Positions 1 to 10,108 of a stretch of 64,000 nucleotides of DNA are shown here, piece by piece. The number at the start of each line of letters is the position of its first letter. Positions within the stretch are counted from its first letter, which is position 1. Made by a program: the position numbers and the translations under genes. The notes beneath the pieces are model-generated. The model worked only from the letters and a program-made list of their open reading frames with translations. It did not search any database and was not told the DNA's origin. This DNA is from Ipomoea triloba (taxonomy: Eukaryota; Streptophyta; Magnoliopsida; Solanales; Convolvulaceae), in the NCBI RefSeq assembly GCF_003576645.1, contig NC_044920.1:4718423-4782422 (forward strand), read 5' to 3'.

Positions 1-194
1 AAATGATATAAATAAAAAATGACTAAGGTATCCCTCAATAATATGAAAATTTAAAATGTACTATTAATATTAACATAATTAGCTAGTGGTGGTCTAAAAT
101 TACCACTTTACACATAATTAAAGGAAAAAATTTGTCTATGATAAGAATTTGTAAACCGAGTCTATAATATAAGTATAATTGATCGACTAAAACC

Positions 195-356
195 GCCATT
201 TTTCTTAAAATTTATATATTTAGAAACTACATTTAAAGTACTATATATAAAACACAACAAATTAAATTTAAAAATATAAAGAAAATAAGCAAAGAATAAA
301 GAATTGGTTTACCAATGAATAGTAAACATGTCAGATAAAATGGGACAGAGAGAGTA
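195..356. mobile_element. Stowaway-like MITE, truncated copy
   Basis: The stretch ends in GGGACAGAGAGAGTA and carries the internal text found in five other places in this window (38706, 49070, 50385, 51728, 60863): an AATGAATAGTAAACATG segment just inside the end and long ATTAAATTTAAAAAT runs. The other terminus is missing. Bases 1-194 are AT-rich with nothing recognisable. The Stowaway assignment rests on the CTCTCTGTCCC-like end and TA flank typical of that plant family. Confidence 0.45.
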
Positions 357-507
357 ATATTAACATACACTAATCATGATCATGTTGTGTATAATAATAA
401 TACGCACGGTCAAAGCAAGTGTTTTGTAACTAGTAGGTTTTGATCAATTTTTAGGACCTCAATCGCTAAAAATGAAACACTATTTATAACAGTGTATTTC
501 AGATTAG

Positions 508-541
508 CATTTTGGAGAAAGAATTTTCTTTCTCCAAAATG
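508..541. repeat. Perfect 34-bp palindrome (hairpin)
   Basis: Two 16-base arms, 508-523 and 526-541, are exact reverse complements around a 2-base centre. The arm reads CATTTTGGAGAAAGAA. It lies just 5' of a SINE. The text following it (ATGCCCTCAACAAAAG) recurs near 1676 between two tandem copies of another repeat. Confidence 0.7.
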
Positions 542-569
542 CCCTCAACAAAAGTTTTTAAAAAATTAT

Positions 570-737
570 ATGGTATTCGGTGTCCCGGTTAACACTCCCA
601 CATGGATGATGAGAGTCGGTTCGAGCCTCAGTGGAGGCAACTGTTGACTCTTTGTGCTTCAATAGGTTGAGAAAGTAGCTATAAACAAATACTACATTGT
701 AATGGGGTCAGTAGTACTCAAAAAAAAAAAAAAAAAA
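570..737 (+). mobile_element. tRNA-derived SINE, plus strand
   Basis: The element has a box-B-like GGTTCGAGCC at 618-627, a degenerate box-A-like start and a 3' A run (about 720-737). The same sequence occurs inverted at 39896-40047 and 25215-25345, where the 5' end is clearer (TGGTCTAGTGGCACC). Box A, box B and a poly(A) tail define Pol III-transcribed SINEs. The 3' half (TTGACTCTTTGTGCTTCAAT) is also present at 38108 and 43575. Confidence 0.7.
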
Positions 738-1116
738 GTAGAACATCGCTGCCTCCCTTTTCTCTCTAAAACCAAACGCGTTTATCTGCTGCTCAACTTT
801 GGCTTCCGCCTCCGGCCGGAGCTCTAATGGAGCTTTGAGCCGGCGGTTTTGGTCACCTTCTATGTTTGCTCTCGCTCTTCTTCCGCCCCGACCACCGTCG
901 CAGCTCCGTTTGCCTCCGACCACCGCCACAGATCTTCTTCTTCCGTTTTCTTTCCCTTTGAATAAAATAATAGTAGGTAGGTAGTGGGGTTTGTGTTGGT
1001 AGTCTTGAACTCCCAACCCTACTTTGACTTTACCCACTTTTTATTTTCTCTATTATTGTGTTTTCCTCTCGTTACTTTCACGAGCTTTTCATATTCATTA
1101 GCATAAATCGTTTAGT
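738..1116. other. GC-richer interval, unidentified
   Basis: This stretch after the SINE tail is richer in C and G than its surroundings (CCGCCTCCGGCCGGAGC near 810, several CACCGCC/CCGACCACC runs). It could be a 5' UTR or first exon of a gene or captured gene fragment reading into 1117-1307, or the inside of a transposon. The short open frames on both strands look like nobody's protein and are not called. Confidence 0.3.
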
Positions 1117-1307
1117 TTGGTTTCGGCAAGTGTTGATCTTATCCTGGGCGAGCAAAAAAGAATGATGACGAATACCCAAATCTTTGATAAAGCTTTAAGC
1201 TCACTGAAGGAACATAGCTTCCTAGTTATGAAACAGTCTGCGATTCAAGTTTTCTATAGCATAGTTAGAAAAGTTGTTTCTATGTCTGACTGTAAGGAAT
1301 GGTTTAC
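1117..1307 (+). pseudogene. Unidentified coding-like fragment cut by the assembly gap
   Basis: One plus-strand frame stays open for about 63 codons up to the N run, with normal-looking amino-acid composition (for example DLILGEQKRMMTNTQIFDKA), while the other plus frames have several stops. I do not recognise the protein. There is no convincing initiator: the frame opens on a GTG, so this may be an internal exon with an acceptor upstream, or a captured gene fragment. The gap hides its 3' side, and the sequence after the gap is a repeat rather than a continuation. It is equally possible that it is a chance frame in non-coding DNA. Confidence 0.3.
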
Positions 1308-1500
1308 NNNNNNNNNNNNNNNNNNNNNNNNNNNNNNNNNNNNNNNNNNNNNNNNNNNNNNNNNNNNNNNNNNNNNNNNNNNNNNNNNNNNNNNNNNNNN
1401 NNNNNNNNNNNNNNNNNNNNNNNNNNNNNNNNNNNNNNNNNNNNNNNNNNNNNNNNNNNNNNNNNNNNNNNNNNNNNNNNNNNNNNNNNNNNNNNNNNNN

Positions 1501-1540
<40 letters not shown>
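1308..1540. other. Assembly gap (N run) followed by 40-base A tract
   Basis: Bases 1308-1500 are N and 1501-1540 are all A. The tract may be the tail of a retroposed element hidden in the gap, or an assembly artefact at a homopolymer. Open frames drawn through it have no meaning. Confidence 0.95.
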
Positions 1541-1542
<2 letters not shown>

Positions 1543-1545
1543 AGG

Positions 1546-1850
1546 TAGAACCTCAAGGCTCCTCTTGCTTTCCCATTCAATGAGGGTAGGGAATTGCATA
1601 ATTTGGTAAAAAATAAGTTAACTTATATATAGAACCAAACAAATTTCGATTAACCTTTTTTTTAATGAAAAAATATGCCCTCAACAAAAGTATTTTAAAA
1701 AAATTAAGTGTAATTAAGTAGAACCTCAAGGCTCCTCTTGCTTTCCCATTCAATGTGGGTAGGGAAGTGCACAATTTGGTAAAAAATAGGTTAACTTATA
1801 GAACCAAACAAATTTCGATTAACCTTTTCTTAATGAAAACATTTTAGTGC
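1546..1850. repeat. Tandem duplication, 173-bp offset
   Basis: The text beginning TAGAACCTCAAGGCTCC at 1546 recurs at 1719 and stays alike for about 125 bases (CTTTCCCATTCAATG, AATTTGGTAAAAAATA, GAACCAAACAAATTTCG). Between the copies lies ATGCCCTCAACAAAAG, also found at 540. Bases 1851-1984 are AT-rich with no feature. Confidence 0.75.
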
Positions 1851-1984
1851 GATTAATAGTTAATGGTTTTTAAAAAAATTAGTTATTAGTTAGTACGGTT
1901 CATAATATCTAATTAATGTAATTAACCAATCAGTTAACTGAGGTTTTAGTATATACATGTTTTTATTTTATACAATTTATAATT

Positions 1985-2550
1985 CTTTGGCAGAGCTTAT
2001 TTAGTAGCTTATATTTTATTTTAAACTACTAAAAAGCTATAAGCTCTGTTTGGTAATGTTTCCAAAATAAGCTAGTAGCTTCCTAATTTTTTTTCCATAT
2101 TTAACCTTATTATTTTAAAGAAATGACATCCTTTACCTTCTCCAATTAAAACCTTTTTGCTCTTTTCTCTTCAATATGTTTCATTGTAATTTCAATTTGA
2201 CATTTGTGTTTGAACAATAAATTTTGTATGAACTAATTTTATGAATTATAAACATTTTGTTTTACACTATGTATTTTCAAATATATGTTCTTAATTTATA
2301 TTTTATTAAAATATATTGATTTCATTATTTTATATTTTAATATGTAAAAACCCTATTTAAATTTAAAACTATTTAATTTTATGAAGACGGCCTTTTTACG
2401 TCTTTTTACATTTATCAGCTTATCAAAAAGTTAATTTACCAAAAACTTTTAAGCATAACAACTAGCTTAACAGCTCTTTAGATTTCAGCTTCGAGCTTAT
2501 AACTTTTCAGCTTTCAGCTACCTTTTCAGCTAGGTTTGCCAAACATAGCC
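1985..2550. mobile_element. hAT-like non-autonomous element (MITE family A)
   Basis: The ends read CTTTGGCAGAGCTTATTT and (inverted) GGCTATGTTTGGCAAACC. A second copy in reverse orientation is at 43957-44600 and a part copy at 36637-36945. Both ends carry the TGTTTGG/CCAAACA terminal motif common in plant hAT MITEs, and the interior is rich in AGCTTATAGC-type short inverted motifs. There is no coding capacity. I could not fix the 8-bp target duplication. Confidence 0.6.
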
Positions 2551-2594
2551 ATACTATTAGACTAGTTTTTAAATTTTTATCATTTATATATTGA

Positions 2595-2738
2595 TGTAAT
2601 GATGAGAACAGAATTATCTGAAACTCATTAATCAATAGGAAAGAAGTACAAACAATATATACAAGGATAGAGTCCTAAACTAAATATACAAGAGAATTAT
2701 ATATCAAATATAACACATGATATAATAGACTCCTAATA
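2595..2738 (-). mobile_element. Probable copia 3' LTR
   Basis: Read on the minus strand, a purine-rich tract (AGAGGTGGAG at about 2748-2739) follows the end of the copia RNase H region and is followed by TATTAGGAGTC, a mutated form of the usual TGTTAGGA start, and an AT-rich segment ending TCATCATTACA. Order and spacing (RNase H, polypurine tract, LTR) are as expected. No 5' LTR is present, so the length of about 144 bp cannot be checked against a partner. Confidence 0.45.
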
Positions 2739-4514
2739 CTCCACCTCTAGCTCAAAGAGGAGGAACAGTGACATTGAGCTTGTTACGGAGAAATGTAAAA
2801 ATGCGGACCAGCCAGCAAGTTCATGAAGATGTCAGCAATCTGATCTTTTGTAGAGATAAAACTAACCTGAAGCTCCCCGTTAGCGACTTTATCACAAACA
2901 AAATGATAATCAATTTCCACATGCTTTTGTACGAGCATGGAAAATTGGATTAACACAAAGATACGTAGCACCCAAGTTATCACACCATAACTTTGGAGAA
3001 ACTACAATGGGGTAGCACCCAAGTTATCACACCATAACTTTGGAGAAACTACAATGGGCATGCCAAGTTCATGCAGCAACGACACCAACCACACAACCTC
3101 AGTAGACACATCAGCTAGCTAACGCTTTGTATTCAGCCTTTGTCGAAGACCGAGCAACTATTTGTTTTTTCTGAAAATACCAAGAAACCAAGTTGGACCC
3201 GAGAAAGACAGCATACCCACTCATAGATTTCTAATCCTCATGAGAACCAGCCCAATCAAAATTAGTGAAAGCATGTAACACATTAGAAGAAGACCGACGA
3301 ATAAACAAGCCACAGTGTAGTGTCCCTTTGATATACCGCAAGACACATTTCAAAAGAAAGATCAGGCTGAGTAACCATGAGATATTGAAGAGCCCTAGCC
3401 AGACTTCGATACTGAGTAGGATCTGCAATCGGCTCAACCGAATCCTCAATACCACGAGTCAGCGACACAGGAGTAACTAACGCCTTACAGTCAACCATTC
3501 CAGCACACTTTAAAATATCACTCATATAGCGTTGTTGGGACAAAAGCAATCCAGATGGCGCTGAGATAATCTCGATCCCAAAAAAGAAAGATGGTGCACC
3601 CATACCACAAACCTTAAACACCGAAGACAACCGGGAAACCAAGTCAGAGACACGAGCAAAATCACTCCCCATGATGAGAATATCATCAACATATATACAG
3701 TAGCACATAAATCTGAACACCATTAGCCAAGTAAATAATAAACAAAGAGGTATTTATTTTTGAAGAATGAAAACCAATTGACACCAAGAAATCGTGCAAA
3801 TGCATAAACCAAGCTCAAGGAGCTTGCTTCAGAACATACAAAGAACATTGTAGCAAACAGACAAAATCAGGATGATTCTTATCCTCGTAGCCCAGAGCCT
3901 GACGCATGTGCAATGTCTCAGCTAAACGCCCATTCAAAAAGGCGTTACAAATATCCAGCTGCCTGATCACCCAATTACGAGAATAAGCAAGTGAAAGAAA
4001 CAATCTCACAGTCATAGGCTTAACCACTAGACTGAAAGTTTTGAAAACATCTTGGCTAGCTACCTGATTAAAGCCTTTAGCTACTAAACGAGCCTTATAC
4101 CGTTTAACCGAACCATTAGCCATCCGTGAAACTTGAAAAACCCACTTGCAGCCAACTATATTCATACCAGTCCATGTTGGAACTAGTCGCCATGTGTTGT
4201 TTTGCAACAACACATTGAACTCAAGGTCCATCGCCTCACGCCATTCTGGATAAACTGCAGCCTAGGAAAAACACGTACGGTCCGGAGGCGTGGCTTGAGC
4301 CACCAGCGCGGCCGGCGTGACCTAAGACAGAGTCATGTGCTGAAACACCATAGGATGAGTATGTTCTGCTCGCCTAGAGACCGGACCAGACTGTCGTAAC
4401 TCCAGTGCTACAAGTATACTCTCGATAAGCATAGTGTCAATGACAACTACAATAGGTGAGGAACTTGCGGAAGGAAAACTAGTACGAGAGAAACTAGCCA
4501 CACCCCATGACAAC
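2739..4514 (-). pseudogene. Ty1/copia pol remnant: reverse transcriptase and RNase H
   Basis: On the minus strand, translation from about 4231 down shows the N-terminal copia RT block ([32 protein letters not shown]). About 3700 down there is the YVDDILI catalytic block, then LLSQQRYMSDIL, and finally an RNase H end with HVEIDYHFV near 2900. The frame changes and stops appear around 3815-3723 and 3283, so no product can be made. The hinge between integrase and RT lies at 4240-4514. A 47-bp tandem duplication sits in the RNase H part (2965-3058). The reading continues at 5664-5890 beyond a solo LTR. Confidence 0.85.
2965..3058. repeat. 47-bp tandem duplication inside copia RNase H
   Basis: GTAGCACCCAAGTTATCACA begins at 2965 and again at 3012, and the two 47-bp units are essentially identical. 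47 is not a multiple of three, so it adds a frame break to the remnant. The near identity suggests a recent duplication compared with the age of the element. Confidence 0.85.
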
Positions 4515-5663
4515 TGATATATGCTATTTTGTACAATTATTCACCCCTTATTCTAGTTGTTTTGAAGGTTATTTTCTGTATCCTAGTGAAATTGGGAATT
4601 GTTTATGTGTTATATTGCCCAAGTGTTGATTTATCTACAAGGAACAACAAAAGAAGAATATTGGAGCATTTTGGACAAGTTCTGGAAGAAAAGGGAATTA
4701 CAAGGAAGAATACAAGTTGGAAAAGAATTGGAAGTTGCCTAATGGGCCAAGGCCCATCTACCTCCTATATATTTGACCTATTCTCTACAATTAAAGGAGG
4801 TTCCCTTACAGAGTTCAGAACCCTAGCTTTTAGTTTATACTTCCCCAGCATAGTTTAGACTAGTTTTTATATTAGATTATTTTATTTCAAGTTTGGAATC
4901 TTGGATTGAAGTTGGAATTGTTCTTTATCAGTTAAGTTTTTCTTCCCTTTTATTTCTTATGATGTTTATGGTTATTTATTCTTGCTTTGCTGTGTTTACT
5001 CCCATCATGCGGGAGTAATTCGTTTATGGGTCTGGATTAGGGGTTCATGGTTAATCTTGATGTTCGGTTTATGATTATTGCATAAAGGGATTGAATCTTT
5101 TGCCTAGGGTTTATGTTGATTTAGGGATTTCTTTCTACTTGTTATTGATTGATGGCCACAATTAATTGCTAGTCTAGGAGAGGGATTCATTACAACGAAA
5201 GTTGGATGGAGACCTCGAGCCTTACCAATTTCAACCTAATTTTCCTGCTATGAAAGTAGAGGTAATTTTGGGGGCTTACAATGCTTAGGTGTTTAAGGTT
5301 ATAATTGATGCATCACGACAGTGGGGCAATTGTAGCCTAATTCTTGTTATTGATTACGAAAGTAGCTGACTTGAATTCTTCAGTGCATTGCCCATAAATC
5401 CCTTGGTTAATTATTCTTTCCCTAATCCTGAGTTGGTTGGAACATCAAGATTACAATCCCCCTAATCTGGCTCATACCTTTATCATATAGTTTTCACCTT
5501 AGTCAATTGCTTTCTTTTATTCCACATCATTAAGTCTTTGTTACTTGGATTCTATAAATTCATATACTCTAGTGCTTGGTAATTCACACAGTTTCGTGCC
5601 ATAACACCAATCCTCAGCGGAACGACATTACACCCTTTTTACACTCATCATTTGTGCTCATCA
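4515..5663. mobile_element. Solo LTR (1149 bp) inserted in the copia remnant
   Basis: The segment starts TGATATATGC and ends GCTCATCA (TGAT...ATCA) and is flanked by the direct repeat ACAAC at 4510-4514 and 5664-5668. TG...CA ends with a 5-bp target duplication are the mark of LTR retrotransposon integration. With no internal domain, this is a solo LTR left by LTR-LTR recombination. A TATA-like CCTATATATTTGA lies near 4763. The parent family (gypsy or copia) is not determined. Removing the LTR and one ACAAC leaves the surrounding copia frame open across the junction, which supports the exact boundaries. Confidence 0.85.
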
Positions 5664-5890
5664 ACAACACTTGCAGAGAAGAAGCAGAAGAATCCTACAC
5701 GACAAAAGAGTGAGCAAAAGGAAAAACACCCTCGTCAAAATGCACATGCTACAGATGAAAACCCATTTAGTGTTTAAGTCCATGCATCGATAACCACGGA
5801 ACAACGAAGGATACCCCAAAAAAACACATCCAAGCCCCCTCTAGGGTTCATATCCTCATATCAATAAATTGTGAGCCAAGGGGTAATGCT
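5664..5890 (-). pseudogene. Copia integrase C-terminal part (continuation of 2739-4514)
   Basis: Minus-strand translation shows the copia integrase tail (CVFLGYPSLFRGYRC, then HVHFDEGVFPF) that normally precedes the RT domain, in the same orientation as 2739-4514. It has a frame change and an in-frame TAG. The rest of integrase, protease and gag are absent upstream of about 5890, so the element is truncated at its 5' end. Confidence 0.75.
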
Positions 5891-5949
5891 CCTAACCATC
5901 CAATATGTACTTATATTTGTTTTTCGTTGAATATTTTTAAACTTTGTAT

Positions 5950-6180
5950 ATAAGAGCATCTCCATTCGTAGGAGATCTTTTTCAAGTTTTTTCACCACCT
6001 AGGAAGGAGGGGGAGTGAGAAAATGGGAGGGAAAAAATCACTATAAAAAAAGATGATAGTTTAAGCTTCTTAAAATTTAAAAAGAAAAATCATTGGACCC
6101 ACAAAAAACAATAATATTGCAAATGTTTTTTTTCCTCCCTTCTCTCCCCTAAAACTCATGCCCTCGCTCCTCTATGTGTG
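5950..6180. mobile_element. MITE-like fragment with GAGCATCTCC end
   Basis: TAAGAGCATCTCCATTCGTAG at about 5952 resembles the terminus of the PIF/Harbinger-type MITEs at 52374-52691 and 57275-57625, and the interior has the same GGGAGGGAAAA / CCCTTCTCTCCCC pattern. The matching right terminus was not found, so the copy is truncated or diverged. Confidence 0.4.
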
Positions 6181-6194
6181 CAATTAATTTTGAT

Positions 6195-6348
6195 AGAAAT
6201 TATCATACGCAAAAACTTATGTGAGATCGTCTTACTGGTCTCAATCCGTGAGGCGGGTCAAATCTTTGATTAATGAGGCCAAAGATTGGACCCGTCTCAC
6301 GGATTGAGACACATGAGACGATCTCACACAAGTGTTACCAATTTTCAT
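6195..6348. mobile_element. Fold-back MITE (about 154 bp)
   Basis: Left arm text GTGAGATCGTC, GGTCTCAATCCGTGAG and GCGGGTC is mirrored on the right as GACCCGTCTCACGGATTGAG and GAGACGATCTCAC, with a short loop near 6275. The outer parts (TGATAGAAATTATCATACG against CCAATTTTCAT) pair less well. This belongs to the common plant family with GTGTGAGACGGTCTCA motifs. A part copy is at 31253-31345. Confidence 0.65.
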
Positions 6349-6422
6349 AAGGTCTCAATAAACTTAATACTCAAACCCTGACAGTAACCTCTATATTGAC
6401 CAGAATTGAACAACGAGAAGTG

Positions 6423-6455
<33 letters not shown>
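6423..6455. repeat. (TA)n(CA)n microsatellite
   Basis: About ten bases of alternating TA are followed by about 22 bases of CA repeat, ending directly next to a Helitron-type hairpin (6466-6478). The same arrangement occurs at 43074-43204. Confidence 0.85.
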
Positions 6456-6765
6456 AGGTTTTTTACGCGCGTTGCGCGAATAGGATAATGCCCAATATTT
6501 ATTTTTAAATAAGTATTTCAAAATATTTCAATACAAGATTATATAGGAGATGTTCATGCATATGTAATTGAATGTTGAATTTGTTTATTTAAATCGGTAA
6601 TTCAATGTATATGAATGCAAGATAATATATGAGAGATTGATTATAATTGTCACTAAAATAAATGTTTGCAATTTTGTAAAAATGATAGTCAAAATACTTA
6701 ATCTAAAAATGATAGTACGTATAAATATATAAATACTACTTTTGTTAATAAAAATTTATACATTT
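6456..6765 (-). mobile_element. Helitron 3' end, minus strand
   Basis: The hairpin CGCGC-GTT-GCGCG (6466-6478) and the following roughly 290 bases match 56520-56810 closely (AAGATTATATAGGAGA, ATAATTGTCACTAAAATAAA). The second copy carries the CTAG that ends plant Helitrons about 10 bases from the hairpin; here that end is replaced by a microsatellite. There are no Helitron genes nearby, so it is a non-autonomous or truncated copy. Confidence 0.6.
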
Positions 6766-8187
6766 TAAATCATATTAACAAAGAAATACGATTTACCTTT
6801 CAATTGAACAACTGTGATGTAGTGCAAAAAATATTACGGTATAGTTTCTCGTTTCAATTTATTGGGCTATTTGAATTTCTTCTTTGTCAACAAATATTCT
6901 CTAAGTAGTTAGTATGATTGGTTTTAAAAAAAAAAATGTTATTAATAGAATACTTGATAAATAAATATATAACATTATTTTGTATTATTACATTGATACA
7001 TAATATTTAATTACAAGATAGTGTAAAAAGAAAACAATGACTAATGTAGTGAATATAATTAATTAAATTAATTTTTACATTGTACAAAATAAAGACAATA
7101 TAACTAATGAAATTATATCCTTTTTTAAAAATTTTTTGATAATTAATTTTTATTGAAGAAAATAAAGACTATATAACTAATGAAATTATATCACTTTTTA
7201 ATTTTTTTTTATAATGAATAATTTTTATTGTAGAAAATAAAGACAATACAACTAATTAAATTATATCTCTAAATTAAAGAAATGCATATGTATTATTGTT
7301 TGTTGTAGCTACTAATTTATTTAATTTAATAAGACTATAAGAGTAATAGAATGAGTACTTAATTTTCAATAATATACTCTAACATATTCTTAGTATAAGT
7401 TTAACAATTATACAAACTTTGATTGGGATGAGATTCGAACATAAGACCTTTCTTATAGAAATTAATGAGTAAGTTAAAAGTTTAACGTAATATTCCGTTA
7501 CTAAAGTTAAAAGTTAACAGAATGTGGGTTATTTAAGGGAAGAAAATAATATAATAGAAGGTAAAGAAGGAAAATCATAAACGATTACTAAAATCAAAAT
7601 AATATGAACCATTCGTTTAAGTACATAATTACACAAACATTTTTTTCTTTCCGTTAGAATCCTAACATTATTGGTTCTTATTACGATTGTAGATATATAT
7701 ATGAAAAATAGAAAAATACAATAGTTGTGGGTGAGATGGAAAGTGGGGCATGCAAAATGCAAATGGACATAGAAAAAGATTGTAAAGCCAAGGATGGAAG
7801 AGGTAGAGAAATGAAATGAAATGAAATGAAGTGACAAGTAAGTGGTGAAAGGTACATCCACAATCCAGATCTAATGATTCCAAAAAGGGTCCAATTGACT
7901 TAGACAATAGACAAAAGACAATAGACAAAAAGGGTAGTTCAAGTGGGGGGGTGAAATCAAAGTGCAAGGAACATACATAAATATAATGCCCCATCCTGTC
8001 CCTCATTTTTATCTTGTCTTTATGCCGAAAGATAGTTTTTTTTTTTGTACTTTCTTTTTAAAATTTATAGGTTGTACATGACTCTTGCTGTATCTGCTAC
8101 TAGTTTGCCTTACCTCCCCCACCCCACCAAACACCCACATATTCTTTTTACAATACAAATATTACAATATTTCAAAGAAAAAAAAAT
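6766..8187. other. AT-rich intergenic DNA, nothing identified
   Basis: The stretch is AT-rich with short near-repeats around 7070-7270 (AAATAAAGACTATATAACTAATGAAATTATATC, split in several variants). The overlapping minus-strand frames at 7529-8006 are pyrimidine-rich and match no protein I know. Confidence 0.5.
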
Positions 8188-8540
8188 GATCAAATAAATC
8201 CTTAAACTTTGTTCGAAAGTGCAATTAGGCCACTAAATTTTTTAAAAAGTACAATTAAATATTCAAACTTGTCATTTTGGTGCGGTTGTTCACCGGGAAT
8301 AACAGGTCATTAAAGTTCCGGTGACAATTCTGACGATAATTCCGGCAACTAAAATTTTTTTCAACCATTCAAATTAAAAAAATAAAATTCCGACGACTGC
8401 AGCTGATTATCTTCTTCACTAGAGAATGTGACTAAACTGGTCGCCTTATCCTGGAGAAGACAAGTTTGAATGTTTAACCGTATTTTAAAAAAGTTCAGAT
8501 GATTAATTGCACTTTAAAGTTCAATAATCTATTTGAACTT
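8188..8540. mobile_element. MITE with long imperfect terminal inverted repeats
   Basis: The left side (CCTTAAACTTTGTTCGAAAGTGCAATTAGG in parts, then ATTCAAACTTGTC near 8270) is mirrored by the right side (GACAAGTTTGAATG near 8460 and GATTAATTGCACTTTAAAG near 8500). The centre near 8290-8450 is richer in C and G (CCGGTGACAATTC, CGACGACTGCAGC). The shape is that of Mutator-like MITEs, like the half copy at 46896. The target duplication is not resolved. Confidence 0.55.
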
Positions 8541-9208
8541 TTTTACAAAAGAAAAGGGTAAGTGTATTTTTAGTAGAATAAATTGAAACAGATAAAAATT
8601 ATAACTTACTTTTTCTGTATGTACATGAGGTGCGCTATATCTAATACTAGATTGGTCCTATTCCTAATCTCCCCACCCATCCCTACATATTCCTTTCCCA
8701 ATACAATACAAAAAAATTAAATAAATAAATAAATAAAAACAATATTTTGTAGGGAATAATAAAGCACATAATTTACTATAAAAGTTGAATTATAACTAAT
8801 CTAAGTCAAATATCATTGACACATGAAATAATATGAAAGTAGTATTAATCATTCTCAAAATACTTTATATTTGAGTCCAGGGTTATTAATGCACTTTCTT
8901 TTTTAACGTTTATACTACTCTATAAAATCTTTTAAAAATAAAAAACAAATCTAGTCTAACAATTCCCAAATCGGATTATTATGAGCAAATACAACATGAA
9001 AAGAAATCAAATCAAATTTTGACGTCCACTATGACAATATGGAGATCCACGCAAATAAAGGTTTATGATTTGATCACTCAACTTTGATTGATCTCATATG
9101 ACCACAAAAAATAGTATTAATAGTTGACCAGTATCTTAATAGTAAATTACAATTCCTTTTAAATAATTTAACATCACGTTCTCAATCCCATTAAATGTAT
9201 GAAAGAGT
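8541..9208. other. AT-rich intergenic DNA, nothing identified
   Basis: No open frame, hairpin or repeat of note beyond short A runs and (AAAT)n near 8719. Confidence 0.5.
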
Positions 9209-9520
9209 CTGCATGAACAACTCAATTGGTTATAAGAGTGAAATTTGATAATAATGATCCGGGATCGAATCTCACTAGCAATAGGGTTTAAAATCGACAT
9301 TAAGCTATGTGTTAAAGTAAGCATACTTGACATCGGTATTCAAAGTCAATATAAAGTAGGTAAAGTCCGTAAGGTCAATACAAAGCTCGGGGGAATGTTA
9401 AGAGTGGGTTGCCCCTTACTCAATTCCCTTCAAGAATTGCGGGGCAAGTTTAGCTACAATTCCCTTCGGTCTATTAATAAGAAATCTTTAGTCACGGATT
9501 AAAGAACTCAATAATAATAC
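9209..9520 (+). mobile_element. tRNA-related SINE candidate
   Basis: An A-box-like AACTCAATTGG (9219-9229) and a B-box GGATCGAATC (9262-9271) are spaced as in a tRNA gene, but no cloverleaf can close, so this is a tRNA-derived SINE head rather than a tRNA gene. The body to about 9520 is unlike the other SINEs here and ends near an AATAATAATAC run that may be its tail. The 3' limit is a guess. Confidence 0.5.
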
Positions 9521-9599
9521 TGCTAAAGTGTTATAAAGAATAGCCGGTAAGCTCCCTCCACCCGGAGTAAGCTTACCTACAATCTCAATCGCAGAAGGG

Positions 9600-9727
9600 C
9601 TCGCAAGTCCTCTCAATCGCCGAGGGCTCGCAGCAGGTCCCACTCCGGTCAAATAACAGGAACCTCGCAAGTCCTCTCAATCGCCGAGGGCTCGCAGCAG
9701 GTCCCACTCCGGTCAAACAACAGGAAC
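9600..9727. repeat. 64-bp tandem duplication, GC-rich
   Basis: Two copies, 9600-9663 and 9664-9727, begin CTCGCAAGTCCTCTCAATCG and differ at one base. They lie in a GC-richer segment (9545-9740) with the related text AATCTCAATCGCAG just before. High identity points to a recent event. Confidence 0.9.
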
Positions 9728-10108
9728 AAGAGCAGCTAAACTCATAACTCTGAAATGTGTGCGCAATAAGCAAAGGTCTATGGTCTATCCTCTATGTTCA
9801 GCTGAGTTACAATAATTTACATCTTTTCAAACATTTTGTCGGGTCGAGACGTGAGTGAGCTTGGGTGTGGGTTTCAACATTTTGGTACAACAATTAAATG
9901 TATGAAAGAAACTAGCTAAAAACAATAGTTGACTTCAAATTAGCATTTTGGGGATATTGAACAAAAGTCCAATAATACTGGGAATCAAACTATACAAGTT
10001 GCCAAGTGCTGCAAAATTAAATTGCAGCCTATCCCACTGGACTTCTCTATTCTATGCAAGAAGCAAAAGAATAAAAAGGTTAAAATATATGAACCATTAC
10101 ACATACAT

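Noticed and set aside
799..1037. Small frames on both strands after the SINE tail
   Set aside because: Low-complexity, mirror each other and include the SINE tail or an A run. Kept only as part of an unidentified interval.
1222..1609. Open frames running through the N gap
   Set aside because: N codons carry no information and the flanking Lys or Phe runs come from the A tract.
7529..8006. Three overlapping minus-strand frames of 60-112 codons
   Set aside because: They are shadows of one pyrimidine-rich strand with hydrophobic and Ser-rich translations and repeated ATGAAATGAA text. No protein family is recognised.
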